Made by a program: the position numbers and the translations under genes. From assembly GCA_938007935.1 (NCBI GenBank), contig CALLMD010000031.1, forward strand, positions 95,981 to 159,980: a stretch of DNA of 64,000 bases, in the 5' to 3' direction. A model generated the notes under the pieces. It did no database searches, was not told the origin of the DNA, and saw only the letters and a list, made by a program, of their open reading frames with translations. Each line of letters opens with the position of its first letter. Position 1 is the first letter of the stretch. Positions 25,531 to 34,819 of this stretch are shown here, one piece after another. Source of the stretch: an uncultured Hellea sp. GTDB lineage: Bacteria > Pseudomonadota > Alphaproteobacteria > Caulobacterales > Maricaulaceae.

Positions 25531-27060
25531 TTATCTCATGGAGAGCGCCACAAATTCACAGAGTAATTTTCGCGTCTCTCGCGGATCGATAATATCCTCA
25601 ACGGCAAAGTGCTCTGCGGTTCTAAAGGGCGAGGTCACCTTAGCGAGGCGGTTTTTGATTTCAGCCAGTTTTTTCTCTGGGTTTTTAGATTTTGATAGCT
25701 CGCTTTGATAAGCGACCTCGACGCCGCCATCGATAGGTAGGCTGCCCCAATCCCCGCTCGGCCAGGCAAAACGATATTGAAAGCGCGTATGGTCTGACAT
25801 AGCCGCCCCCGCCACGCCATAAGCCTTGCGGATAATGACATTGGCCCAAGGCACCGTCGATTTATAAATCGCGTTCATTGTCTCCACGCCGCGCCTGATA
25901 GTAGCGGTGCGCTCGGCCTCTAGCCCGATCATGAATCCGGGATTATCAACCAAGTGAATGACGGGCATCCCAAATTGCTCGGCGAGCGCAGTAAAGCGCT
26001 TGGCTTTCTCCGCCGTATCGGCTGTCCACGAGCCGCCTAAAAATGTTGGGTCAGAGGCGAGCACGGCAACGGGCCAGCCATCAAAGCGCGCAAAGGCCGT
26101 AATCACCGCCCGGCCCCAACGCCGCCCCATTTCAAAGACGCTGCCTTTATCAGCAACCGCGTCCACAATACGGCGCATATTGTAGGCTTTAGATTTATCA
26201 CGCGGCACAATCGTGGCGAGCTTCTCATCTGCGCGGTCTATGGGGTCATGATTGTCAGAGCGCAGCAAAGGCGCGCCCGCATAAGAGGGTAGATATGAGA
26301 GAAACCGCTTCGCCATCTCCATCGCCTCGGCCTCGTCTTTGGCCTCATCATCGACAACGCCATTTCTTGTATGGATGATAGAGCCGCCAAGGCTTTCTTT
26401 ATTTTGCGTCTCGCCCAGCGCGGCGACAACGGCGGGGCCAGCGGTAAAAATTTGCGAGAGCCCTTTGACCATGACGGAATAATGGCTGGCCACAACACGC
26501 GCCGCGCCAAGCCCTGCGGTCGGGCCCAACGCCAAAGCCACCACGGGCACGGTGTCGAGGTTTTTCACCACATGATCCCAGCCCGGCACAAAGGGGACAT
26601 AGGTAAAACCCATATCTTCAATCATTTTGACTGAACCGCCCCCGCCTGTCCCGTCAATCATGCGTATGAGCGGTAAGCGCATCTCATGAGCCATTTGCTC
26701 GGCTTGGGTAAATTTGCGGTGGATAGACGCATCCGCCGCCCCGCCCCGCACAGTAAAATCATCTGCCGTGGCCACAACAGGCTGTCCCGCAACATCCCCG
26801 CGCCCAAAAATAAAATTACTCGGCGCGAAGTCTGTCAAATCACCCTTGGCATCATAAGTGCCCTTGCCCGCAATTTTCCCGATTTCTCGAAAAGACCCAT
26901 CATCAAGCAGCATGGCCATGCGCTCACGCACATTAAGCTTACCGCGGTCTTTTTGGCGCTTAAGTTTATCTGCGCCCCCCATTTTTTCTGCAAGTTTCTG
27001 GCGTCTTGCGAGTTCGCTCAGTTCGGATTTCCAGTCATTTGTCATATCTCTAAATGGCAA
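25531..27060 (-). CDS. Acyl-CoA carboxylase carboxyltransferase subunit
   Basis: 509 residues, two-domain carboxyltransferase. N-half: KLKRQKDRGKLNVRERMAML, TVRGGAADASIHRKFTQAEQ and RMIDGTGGGGSVK; C-half: FGMPVIHLVDNPGFMIG and IIRKAYGVAGAAMSDH, ending RAEHFAVEDIIDPRETRKLL-type. It is less like methylcrotonyl- or propionyl-specific subunits than the mccB product, and no biotin subunit lies beside it, so the substrate is open; it may borrow a biotin carboxylase encoded elsewhere, for example MccA. The 27060 start has an AGAG site at good spacing; Met6 at 27045 is an alternative. Divergent from tesB. Confidence 0.85.
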   Translation of the reverse strand: MPFRDMTNDWKSELSELARRQKLAEKMGGADKLKRQKDRGKLNVRERMAMLLDDGSFREIGKIAGKGTYDAKGDLTDFAPSNFIFGRGDVAGQPVVATADDFTVRGGAADASIHRKFTQAEQMAHEMRLPLIRMIDGTGGGGSVKMIEDMGFTYVPFVPGWDHVVKNLDTVPVVALALGPTAGLGAARVVASHYSVMVKGLSQIFTAGPAVVAALGETQNKESLGGSIIHTRNGVVDDEAKDEAEAMEMAKRFLSYLPSYAGAPLLRSDNHDPIDRADEKLATIVPRDKSKAYNMRRIVDAVADKGSVFEMGRRWGRAVITAFARFDGWPVAVLASDPTFLGGSWTADTAEKAKRFTALAEQFGMPVIHLVDNPGFMIGLEAERTATIRRGVETMNAIYKSTVPWANVIIRKAYGVAGAAMSDHTRFQYRFAWPSGDWGSLPIDGGVEVAYQSELSKSKNPEKKLAEIKNRLAKVTSPFRTAEHFAVEDIIDPRETRKLLCEFVALSMR

Positions 27061-27128
27061 ACTCTATGCAAGACGTCTATGCAAAACTGTGGCTTGCAAT
27101 CTTGCCCGCCAGAGCAGATATCTAGCCT

Positions 27129-28013
27129 ATGTTTACCCGTGATGAATTCCTCTCCAAAATGCATGTTGAAGAGCTTGATGATCTTCTCTTCAGAGGTGAG
27201 CCCTTGGATTTAGGATTGCCCCGTGTTTTTGGCGGGCAGGTTCTCGGCCAAGCCCTGAATGCCGCCGTTAGAACCGTAGATAGCGAACGCCGCCCGCATT
27301 CCTTACACGGCTATTTTCTGCGACCCGGCGATATTAGCCGCCCGATTATCTATGAGGTCGACCCCATCCGTGATGGGCGGAGCTTTGCCACACGCCGCGT
27401 TGTCGCCAAGCAAAAGGGCCAAGCGATTTTTAATGCCTCTATCTCTTTTCACAAATTCGAAGATGGGCTGGATCATCAAATGGATCTACCCGCAGGCATT
27501 CCTGCGCCTCAAGATGTTCTACCTGATCCAGAGCATTTAGAGGAACTGGCGAAGACCAGACCTGAACTGACAATAGATAAGCTGCGCTCATCGAGCCTTG
27601 TTTTTGATAAGTCGATTATTGATATCCGCACGCCCAAGCTTTTGAACATCTTGGTTCCGGGCGAATATGAGCCAGAATTCGGATTTTGGTTTAAGTTCCA
27701 TGAAGAGATTGGGGATGATCCGATTATTCACCGCACCTTGCTTGCCTTTATTTCTGACAAAGCTCTGATGTCTGTCGGGATGATGCCGCATAATGTTGAC
27801 CGCAAAACCCACCGCATGATTGCGGCGAGTTTGGATCACGCCATGTGGTTTCATTCTGAGATACGCGTCAATCAATGGATTTATTATCATATTGATAGCC
27901 CCCGCTCGGCAAGGGCCCGCGACTTTGGCCGCGGCAGTTTTTACACAGAAACCGGCGAGCTGATTGCCTCAACTGCACAAGAAGGTCTTATCCGCGTTGT
28001 TGAAAGAGATTAG
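27129..28013 (+). CDS. tesB: Acyl-CoA thioesterase II
   Basis: 294 residues, double hot-dog thioesterase that hydrolyses medium- and long-chain acyl-CoA. N-half: PRVFGGQVLGQALNAAV, HSLHGYFLRPGD and RDGRSFATRRVVAKQ; C-half: LLAFISDKALM with the catalytic Asp, LDHAMWFHSEIRVNQWIYYHIDSP and GRGSFYTETGELIASTAQEGLIR, which supplies the Thr and Gln of the triad. The length is normal for TesB. It is divergent from the carboxyltransferase 68 bp away. A SIMPL protein follows after 31 bp on the same strand. Confidence 0.93.
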   Translation: MFTRDEFLSKMHVEELDDLLFRGEPLDLGLPRVFGGQVLGQALNAAVRTVDSERRPHSLHGYFLRPGDISRPIIYEVDPIRDGRSFATRRVVAKQKGQAIFNASISFHKFEDGLDHQMDLPAGIPAPQDVLPDPEHLEELAKTRPELTIDKLRSSSLVFDKSIIDIRTPKLLNILVPGEYEPEFGFWFKFHEEIGDDPIIHRTLLAFISDKALMSVGMMPHNVDRKTHRMIAASLDHAMWFHSEIRVNQWIYYHIDSPRSARARDFGRGSFYTETGELIASTAQEGLIRVVERD

Positions 28014-28044
28014 CTATGTTATCCGCTAGCTAACGGAGGACATT

Positions 28045-28761
28045 ATGAAAGCATTCTATCTCACAGCCTTATCGGCGCTTACACTAGCGGCCTGTCAGCC
28101 CGCGACAACTTATGTTACATCAGGAGAGGTCCCTATGGCTAAAATTCAAGTCACGGCCACGGGCAAAGCCAATATGGCCCCAGATATGGCCACAGTATCC
28201 GCCGGCGTTGTGACCCAAGGGAAAACCGCGCGCGAAGCCATGTTTGGCAATGCCACAAAAATGACCCGCGCCTTTGAAGAGTTAGAAGCGGCGGGCATCG
28301 AGAAGAAACATATCACAACGTCACAGCTCTCTCTCCAGCCCCGCTATAATTATCAAAACCGCCAAGCGCCAAAAATAGAAGGCTATGAGGCGCGCAACAC
28401 TGTCTCTGCGAAAACATATGATCTGGATAATGTCGGCGCGATGCTGGACGCCCTCGTCAAAGCAGGTGTGAACAATATTAACGGTGTGCAATTCTCGATT
28501 AAAGATTCCAAAGCTGCCAAAGAAAAAGCGCGTGAAGATGCCATTCGTGAGGCGCGGGCCAAAGCTGAAGCTATGGCTTCTGCTGCGGGCGTAAAGCTGG
28601 GTAAGCTAAAATCACTTTCTGAATCAGGTGGTAATTTCAGACCACAATCCGTGGCCTATGCCGCGCGGTCTATGGATATCGCTCAAGCTAGCACTCCTGT
28701 CTCGGCTGGCGAGCAAGAAATAAGCGTTACCGTCAATATGAGCTATGACATCATAGAGTAG
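28045..28761 (+). CDS. SIMPL-domain lipoprotein
   Basis: 238 residues. The signal has lipobox LAAC (Cys17); the SIMPL (DUF541) domain follows: KIQVTATGKANMAPDMATVSAGV, the helix KTAREAMFGNATKMTRAFEELEAAGI, IQTSQL-like ITTSQLSLQPRYNY, and IREARAKAEAMASAAGVKLGKL. SIMPL proteins are periplasmic, often oligomeric proteins of poorly known role linked to envelope or oxidative stress. A strong GGAGG ribosome site stands 5 bp before the ATG. A 7-bp inverted repeat TTAGCTA/TAGCTAA (28010-28033) overlaps its leader and could be a control site. Confidence 0.88.
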   Translation: MKAFYLTALSALTLAACQPATTYVTSGEVPMAKIQVTATGKANMAPDMATVSAGVVTQGKTAREAMFGNATKMTRAFEELEAAGIEKKHITTSQLSLQPRYNYQNRQAPKIEGYEARNTVSAKTYDLDNVGAMLDALVKAGVNNINGVQFSIKDSKAAKEKAREDAIREARAKAEAMASAAGVKLGKLKSLSESGGNFRPQSVAYAARSMDIAQASTPVSAGEQEISVTVNMSYDIIE

Positions 28762-28774
28762 TGACCGGCTGCGC

Positions 28775-29263
28775 ATGGACGTCTTGATCCTGATAACAGG
28801 CGGCACGCTCGATAAGGTGCATGATACTTTTACGGAGAGCCTTGTCTTTAACGAAAAGGGCGAGAGTCAGTTGCCTGATATTTTACGTGTTGGCCGCTGT
28901 GATCACCCTGCCCTGCATATGGTGATGCAAAAAGATAGCCTTGATATGGATGATGAGGACCGAGCCGCTATTCTCAAGGCTGTCGCGGCGGCCAAAGAGG
29001 ACCGAATTGTCATCACCCATGGCACAGGTACGATGGAGCTTACGGCGAAATATCTTGACGGGAAAGTGGGCAATAAAACTGTCGTCCTGACAGGGGCAAT
29101 GCGGCCGCACTCCCTTGGCAAATCAGATGCAGAGTTTAACCTTGGCGGCGCCATTATCGCCGCGCAGTCTCTGGATTATGGCGTCTTCGCCGTCATGAAT
29201 GGCCGTATCTTTGAAGCGCAAAACCTACATAAAGATACGGATTTGGGACGGTTTGATGTTTAA
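28775..29263 (+). CDS. Short asparaginase-domain protein
   Basis: 162 residues covering only the N-terminal domain of an L-asparaginase type I/II fold. ITGGTLDKV carries the first catalytic Thr; VITHGTGTMELTAKYL holds the second Thr-Asp region in altered form (HGTGTME in place of HGTDTME); TVVLTGAMRP follows. The C-terminal domain of normal 330-residue asparaginases is absent, and the gene ends cleanly just before a convergent regulator with a 4-bp overlap. Short asparaginase-like proteins like this are common in marine proteobacteria and may act as dimers or in another role. Co-directional with the SIMPL gene, 13 bp after it. Confidence 0.82.
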   Translation: MDVLILITGGTLDKVHDTFTESLVFNEKGESQLPDILRVGRCDHPALHMVMQKDSLDMDDEDRAAILKAVAAAKEDRIVITHGTGTMELTAKYLDGKVGNKTVVLTGAMRPHSLGKSDAEFNLGGAIIAAQSLDYGVFAVMNGRIFEAQNLHKDTDLGRFDV

Positions 29264-30030
29264 AAATTACTTTCAAAATAGGCTTTTGTTTCGTCATTGG
29301 CAGCGAAGAATAATTCGACGCGGCGTTCACTCAGCGCTAAATCTTGTACTGTGCTGAATTCAGCGAGCATGGTGAAAAGGCTAAGCTCATGACCGCCCAG
29401 ATTAACCTGCATAGTCAATACAGCGCCATAATCAGAGAATGAGTCAATATCGCTATCTGTGATACGGCTATCATTTGCGAGCCGGTTATATAAATCCAGC
29501 AACGGACTTTCGGGGCCATCGCGCGATATCTCGGCGCGTAGGCGTAACAGAGTCCAAGTCGCAATGACCGACCAGTTCAGAAAACAAGGCTTGCTTGGCT
29601 CATCATTAAGTAAGGCGTCAACGACGCAAAGCGAACCTTTGAAAGGAAAGAATTGCATCATTTGCTGCGCAGGAACATTCCCGCCCAGAATGTTCCACCC
29701 AGCATCAATAACAATCGCTGGCATAGGGGAATGGTTTTCCAGAATCGTCATTATAGCGCTCATGGCGGGCGCAAGGTCAGCATCATCCATCGGCAAAGCA
29801 TGATATTCAGGCGCAAAGCCTGCGGCTAATAATGCCTCATTTATGGCTGGCCGTGGCATATCAAGAACACGCGCCAAGGTCATAACGCTTCCGCGGCTAG
29901 GCTTTGAGCGCCCGGTTTCCAAAAAACTTATATGGCGGCTGGATAGACCAGATTCTGTACTGAGCGCCAATTGACTAAATCGGCGAATATTTCGCCAATG
30001 CTTAATTAAATGTCCGAAAGCCGTACTCAT
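29260..30030 (-). CDS. XRE-family regulator with MmyB-like ligand domain
   Basis: 256 residues from the ATG at 30028-30030 (AAAGG site 4 bp upstream; the alternative at 30045 has none). The N-terminal helix-turn-helix HLIKHWRNIRRFSQLALSTESGLSSRHISFLETGRSKPS is followed by the PAS-like MmyB ligand-binding domain (MPAIVIDAGWNILGGNVPAQQMM, LNWSVIATWTLLRLRAE, VNLGGHELSLFTMLAEF). Such proteins usually control a divergent neighbour, here the small membrane protein at 30130, with the palindrome at 30065-30079 as the probable binding site. Ligand unknown; fatty-acid-like molecules are suspected for the family. Confidence 0.88.
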   Translation of the reverse strand: MSTAFGHLIKHWRNIRRFSQLALSTESGLSSRHISFLETGRSKPSRGSVMTLARVLDMPRPAINEALLAAGFAPEYHALPMDDADLAPAMSAIMTILENHSPMPAIVIDAGWNILGGNVPAQQMMQFFPFKGSLCVVDALLNDEPSKPCFLNWSVIATWTLLRLRAEISRDGPESPLLDLYNRLANDSRITDSDIDSFSDYGAVLTMQVNLGGHELSLFTMLAEFSTVQDLALSERRVELFFAANDETKAYFESNF

Positions 30031-30064
30031 AAAGCCTTTATACATCAGGATTGGAAGAATGCAC

Positions 30065-30079
30065 TTACCTGAGAGGTAA
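30065..30079. promoter_or_regulatory. Probable operator of the XRE/MmyB regulator
   Basis: TTACCT-GAG-AGGTAA, a perfect 6-3-6 palindrome placed 35 bp from the regulator start and 51 bp from the divergent membrane-protein start. Confidence 0.55.
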
Positions 30080-30129
30080 TTGTTTTAACCCCGCTGCTTT
30101 CCTAAAGGGGCGTATCAACGGAGATGATT

Positions 30130-30564
30130 ATGAAACCAAGACATGTCGCCAAGCAACTCCGCCTGATGGGCTGGGGATTTATAATATTTGGGTTAATTTT
30201 TGTAACGATTGCCTTTCCAAAATTTGATGGATTTGCGCATTCATTAGCGAATATATTTGACTGGACGGGCGGTACACATACCGAAAACCTGACCCGGGAT
30301 GCGCGTTGGTTCGCCGCTATAATGTCTGGATTGAGTGCTGGCTTTGGCGCGCTTTACGCCTTTGTTGTGGCGCCATTACTCACTGTTCCAAACGCTGATG
30401 CGCGCCAAATTGCGAAACGCGGCGGCCTTATAAGCGTAGTAATTTGGTTCCTTGTTGATAGCCTCGGCTCATTTGCAGCAGGCGTGCCTTCTAATGTCGT
30501 GATGAATTTGATCTTCTTTTTGTTAATCGCAGGACCACTTTATATGGTCAAACTCACCGATTAG
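30130..30564 (+). CDS. Small four-helix membrane protein
   Basis: 144 residues from the ATG at 30130, chosen because GGAG lies 6 bp upstream; the ATG at 30124 touches that site. Four hydrophobic segments: MGWGFIIFGLIFVTIAF, WFAAIMSGLSAGFGALYAFVV, LISVVIWFLVDSLGSFAAG and VVMNLIFFLLIAGPLYMV. No catalytic motif is visible. It is divergent from the XRE/MmyB-type gene and is its probable target. Function unknown. Confidence 0.75.
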   Translation: MKPRHVAKQLRLMGWGFIIFGLIFVTIAFPKFDGFAHSLANIFDWTGGTHTENLTRDARWFAAIMSGLSAGFGALYAFVVAPLLTVPNADARQIAKRGGLISVVIWFLVDSLGSFAAGVPSNVVMNLIFFLLIAGPLYMVKLTD

Positions 30565-30634
30565 CTGGGTTTACACCCCATAGACAATTCCAGATATCTG
30601 CCCCATTATTGCTAAAAACAATATGGGGTGACTT

Positions 30635-33469
30635 ATGTCGACTTTACGCATTCTTGGATTAACAGCGTCTGCCATTGTCATAGCAGCCTGTAGCGAAACG
30701 GGTGTTATCCCAGATATGCCGAGCAAGGCGGCGCTTGAGATAAATTATGAAAAATTCACGCTTGATAACGGCCTGGATGTTATTTTCCATATCGACAGAT
30801 CAGACCCTGTTGTCGCGATTGACTTAGCCGCCCATGTCGGCTCAGGCCGCGAAGTGACGGGACGCACAGGCTTTGCCCATTTATTTGAGCATTTGCTGTT
30901 TTTGGATTCCGAAAACCTTGGTTATGGCGGGCTTGATGAAATGAATACGCGTATTGGTGGTGAAGGCACAAATGGCTTCACCACCAATGATATGACGCAA
31001 TATTTCCAAGCCGTGCCCAAAGACGGACTTGAGAAAATCATATGGGCCGAAGCGGATAAGCTCGGCTGGTTTATCAATACCGTCTCCCAAGATGTGGTCG
31101 ATAATGAAAAGCAAGTTGTCAAAAATGAAAAACGTCAGCGTGTCGATAATCAACCTTATGGGCATAATCTCTATATAGTCTCCAAAGCTCTTTACCCCGA
31201 AGGCCATCCCTATAATTGGCAGGTTATTGGATCGCTCGCCGATTTAGATGCGGCAGGCCTTAAGGACGTTAAAGACTTTTATGCAAAATGGTATGTGCCT
31301 AATAATGTCACGGTCACGCTCTCTGGTGATTTTGACAAGGCCGAAGCCAAAGCCATGATTGAGAAATATTTCGGCGAAATCCCGCGCGGGCCAGATATTC
31401 CAGATTATGATGCCAAGCCCGGCAGCTTAACCGAGAGCCTGAATTTTTATCACGAAGATAATTTCGCCACTGTCCCGCAGCTCTCCTTAACTTGGCCCGC
31501 CGTGGAGCAATATCACCCTGATGCTTACGCGCTCGATATCCTGATAAGCTACCTCACAGAAGGCAAACGCGCCCCGCTAAATGAGGTGATGATTGACGAA
31601 GACAAAGTCACCTCGGGCGTTTCCGGTTTTAACTACACCAAGGAAATAGCGGGCGAAGCTTATCTCTTTATCAGCCCGAATGAAGGCGAAGATATTGACG
31701 GTCTTATCCCCTCTTTGGAAAAGGGCTTTGCGCGGTTTGAAGAAAACGGCATTTCACAAGACGATCTTGGCCGCATTAAAGCCGGCATTGAAGTTGATTT
31801 TTACGGCGAAGTTCAAAGCGCGCTGGGTAAAGCTATTCAGCTTGGCGAGTATAATGTCTTTACGGGCGATCCCGGCTTTTACAAAAAAGACATCGCCAAT
31901 ATTCAAGCCGTAACGACAGATGACGTCATGCGCGTTTATAATACATATATCAAAGACAAGCCCAGCATCGCCGTTAGCTTTACCCCCAAGGGAGAACCAG
32001 AGCTTGCGCTTGAAGGCGCTGTAAAGGCCAATGTCGTCGAAGAAGCTATCGTAGCGGGAGAAGGCGCGGCCCCTGATTTTGATCCTGCCGCGCGGGTGCT
32101 GGAGCAAACAACGCCCTCTGCATTTGATAGAACCAAAGAGCCAGAATTTGGCGAAAGCTATGTTTTGCCCACCTCTGATTTATGGCGAGATAGACTGGGT
32201 AATGGCCTAGAGGTTTACGGTATTCAGTCCGATGAAACCCCGCTCATTAATTTCTCTCTGCGCCTTGATGCCGGACGGCAATATGGCAGCGTTGATAAAC
32301 CTAGCGTACCTGCCCTCACCGCTGACCTGCTCGAAAAAGGCACCGCCAATAAAACAACGGCAGAGCTGGAAGACGCGATTAAGTCCCTTGGCTCCTCTAT
32401 CTCGATTTCCAATGGCAATACGGGAACATTTGTGTCTGGCACCACGCTTAAACGTAATTTCGAAGCGACTGCCAATCTCGTCATGGAGATGCTAAATGAA
32501 CCGCGCTGGGACGCAGAGGAATTTGCGCTTTTAAAAGCTAAAACCTTGCAACAAATTACGCAAGCCGAGGGTAATCCCAATGCCATCTCGGCCCGCGAGA
32601 ATGCGAAGCTTAACTATCCGGCGGATAATATTTTCCATTATACAGGCTATGGCCCCAAGGAAAAATTAGAAGCTGTCACAATTGAAGATTTGAAAGCCTT
32701 TCACAACGCCTATTACGGGCTTGGTAATGCAAAGCTGCGTATCGTGGGCGACTATACGCCTGCTGATGTGAAAGCGGCCTTCGGAAGCGGACCAGAGGTT
32801 ACGCAAGACGATATTCGCGTGCGGCCAGGCCCTGCCAAACCTGTCACAGAGTCAAAAGTTTATTTCTATGATGTGCCGCAGGCTAAGCAATCCGTACTTC
32901 GCATAGAGCGCCCGTCCCTTACGGCAAAAGACCCAGATTACCCGCTCGTAAATGCGATTAACTTTCCGCTGGGCGGCATATATACCTCTGACCTTAATTC
33001 AGCGCTACGCGTAGAGAAAGGCTATACTTACGGTATTCGCTCAGGCTTTAACGGCGATGAAGACCGCGGAACGTTCAATGTAAGATCAAGCGTGCGCACC
33101 AATGTCACGAAAGAGTCGATTGAGCTTATCCGCGACATTGTTAGCTCTTACGGCCCGGATTTCACCCAGGAAGAGCTCGACATCATGAAAGGCGCTTTGC
33201 TCAAAGGCCAAGCGCTGAAAAACGAAACTTTGTCTGATAAGCTGCGTATGCTGGGGGACATCAGCGCCTATGATTACCCCGCAGATTACCGCGCGCAAAA
33301 TGCCAAAGCCATTGAAGCGATGACGCTTGAAGACTTTAAAGCCTTGGCCGCAAAATATCTACGCCCTGACGCGATGAATTATCTTGTCGTTGGCGACGCG
33401 GCCTCTCAAGCCGAGGGCTTAAAATCCCTTGGGTATGGCGACCCCATAATGTTGAATGGAACAAAATAA
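30635..33469 (+). CDS. M16-family zinc metallopeptidase, lipoprotein
   Basis: 944 residues; lipobox IAAC (Cys19). Two M16 halves are present. The first carries the inverted zinc motif H82-L-F-E85-H86 in TGFAHLFEHLLFL and a downstream DNEKQVVKNEKRQR with the third zinc ligand; the second half (from about residue 520) lacks the motif, as is normal for pitrilysin-type proteins where it closes the chamber. NALRVEKGYTYGIRS-type sequence (SALRVEKGYTYGIRSGF) is the R/Y motif of the C-domain. It probably degrades peptides in the periplasm. It overlaps the next gene by one base (TAATG), so the pair is co-translated. Confidence 0.92.
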   Translation: MSTLRILGLTASAIVIAACSETGVIPDMPSKAALEINYEKFTLDNGLDVIFHIDRSDPVVAIDLAAHVGSGREVTGRTGFAHLFEHLLFLDSENLGYGGLDEMNTRIGGEGTNGFTTNDMTQYFQAVPKDGLEKIIWAEADKLGWFINTVSQDVVDNEKQVVKNEKRQRVDNQPYGHNLYIVSKALYPEGHPYNWQVIGSLADLDAAGLKDVKDFYAKWYVPNNVTVTLSGDFDKAEAKAMIEKYFGEIPRGPDIPDYDAKPGSLTESLNFYHEDNFATVPQLSLTWPAVEQYHPDAYALDILISYLTEGKRAPLNEVMIDEDKVTSGVSGFNYTKEIAGEAYLFISPNEGEDIDGLIPSLEKGFARFEENGISQDDLGRIKAGIEVDFYGEVQSALGKAIQLGEYNVFTGDPGFYKKDIANIQAVTTDDVMRVYNTYIKDKPSIAVSFTPKGEPELALEGAVKANVVEEAIVAGEGAAPDFDPAARVLEQTTPSAFDRTKEPEFGESYVLPTSDLWRDRLGNGLEVYGIQSDETPLINFSLRLDAGRQYGSVDKPSVPALTADLLEKGTANKTTAELEDAIKSLGSSISISNGNTGTFVSGTTLKRNFEATANLVMEMLNEPRWDAEEFALLKAKTLQQITQAEGNPNAISARENAKLNYPADNIFHYTGYGPKEKLEAVTIEDLKAFHNAYYGLGNAKLRIVGDYTPADVKAAFGSGPEVTQDDIRVRPGPAKPVTESKVYFYDVPQAKQSVLRIERPSLTAKDPDYPLVNAINFPLGGIYTSDLNSALRVEKGYTYGIRSGFNGDEDRGTFNVRSSVRTNVTKESIELIRDIVSSYGPDFTQEELDIMKGALLKGQALKNETLSDKLRMLGDISAYDYPADYRAQNAKAIEAMTLEDFKALAAKYLRPDAMNYLVVGDAASQAEGLKSLGYGDPIMLNGTK

Positions 33470-34749
33470 TGAAAAAAATAACCACCGCCATGAGCGCCAC
33501 AATGGGCGCTGCCGTCTTAATGGCCTGTAGTGATACATCTTTACCAGAGACAAATTTTGATAAAGCGGCGATGGATAACTTACTCTCCAGCGCGGTTGAG
33601 GCCAAAGATGTCATTGGCGTCTCGGCCCTTGTGTTTAATGAGGGGCAGACTGTTTATAAAGGCGCCTTCGGGCTGCGTGACCGTGAGCAAAATAAACCAG
33701 TAGAGCTCGACACAGTTTGGCGGATTTACTCCATGACCAAGCCCATCACATCCGTTGTGATTATGGACCTGCAAGAAGAAGGCAAGCTCTCCCTCCAAGA
33801 CCCCGTGAGTAAGTACATTCCAGAGCTGGGCAATATGCAGGTTGCCTCCGCAGATGCTAACGGCAAACCGATATTCTCACCTCAAGCACGGCCTATGACG
33901 ATTGAAGACCTGCTCCTTCACCGCGCGGGCCTAGGTTACGGTATCTTTGGGGATATAAATCCCGTCGAGACCCTCTATGCAAAGGCGGGGTTATTTGAAC
34001 CCTCTGAGACGCTTGAAACCAAAATGAAAAAACTGTCTCAGCTTCCCTTAATTGGGCAACCGGGGGACGCATGGTATTATAGCTATTCCATTGATGTTCT
34101 GGGCCGGATCGCCGAAATCGTCACAAAACAAAGTTTTGGCGAGATTCTGAAAGAGCGTATTTTTGATCCGCTGGGCATGACTGAAACAGGCTTTTACGTC
34201 ACGCCCAAGCAAGCGCCCCGTTTCACACAAAACTATCTCATGCGAAAAGATGGCAGCTTTAAACTCATCGAAGATAATCCAGAAAACAATACGCTTAATT
34301 CCAATCAGTTTTTGACAGAAAATGCTTTTCACTCAGGCGGGGGCGGATTGATTTCGACTCTTGATGACTATGCTAAATTTGCCCAAATGATGCTTGATGG
34401 CGGCATTTATAAAGGTCACCGCGTACTTGACGAAGCGACCGTTGAGACAATGATGTCCGATCAAATGGGTGACAACCCAAAATTTCTCTTTCCATGGCTT
34501 GGCGGCGAGACCAATAATAGCTTTGGTTATGGCGGAAGCGTTGTCATCAAAGACACGCCCGAGCAAATTGTGCGTAATGGGCAAGGCGTCGGTCAATGGG
34601 GCTGGAGCGGGGCCGCGCGGACGACGTTTTGGGTGGATAGACGTAATGCAAGTTTTGGGATTATTATGCTGCAATTCTTTAGCGAAGACGATCCGCAAAT
34701 CCATGATGATTTCAGGGCCCTCGCCTATGATCAGACAAGAAATAAATAA
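33469..34749 (+). CDS. Serine beta-lactamase-like hydrolase, lipoprotein
   Basis: 426 residues; signal and lipobox LMAC (Cys20). Class C beta-lactamase/esterase fold: S88-M-T-K91 in RIYSMTKPITS, YSYS in the YxN position, and GWSGAARTTFWVD in the KTG-equivalent place, so most like the EstB/esterase subgroup. Likely a periplasmic esterase or peptidase; resistance to beta-lactams is not implied. Its start overlaps the M16 stop, which points to linked peptide or ester processing. Confidence 0.9.
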   Translation: MKKITTAMSATMGAAVLMACSDTSLPETNFDKAAMDNLLSSAVEAKDVIGVSALVFNEGQTVYKGAFGLRDREQNKPVELDTVWRIYSMTKPITSVVIMDLQEEGKLSLQDPVSKYIPELGNMQVASADANGKPIFSPQARPMTIEDLLLHRAGLGYGIFGDINPVETLYAKAGLFEPSETLETKMKKLSQLPLIGQPGDAWYYSYSIDVLGRIAEIVTKQSFGEILKERIFDPLGMTETGFYVTPKQAPRFTQNYLMRKDGSFKLIEDNPENNTLNSNQFLTENAFHSGGGGLISTLDDYAKFAQMMLDGGIYKGHRVLDEATVETMMSDQMGDNPKFLFPWLGGETNNSFGYGGSVVIKDTPEQIVRNGQGVGQWGWSGAARTTFWVDRRNASFGIIMLQFFSEDDPQIHDDFRALAYDQTRNK

Positions 34750-34819
34750 CAGTTTCTGCCCAAGGATTGAAGGATGTGCTGCGTCTTACATGTAAGACAT
34801 ATAATGAATGAGGCGAAAC

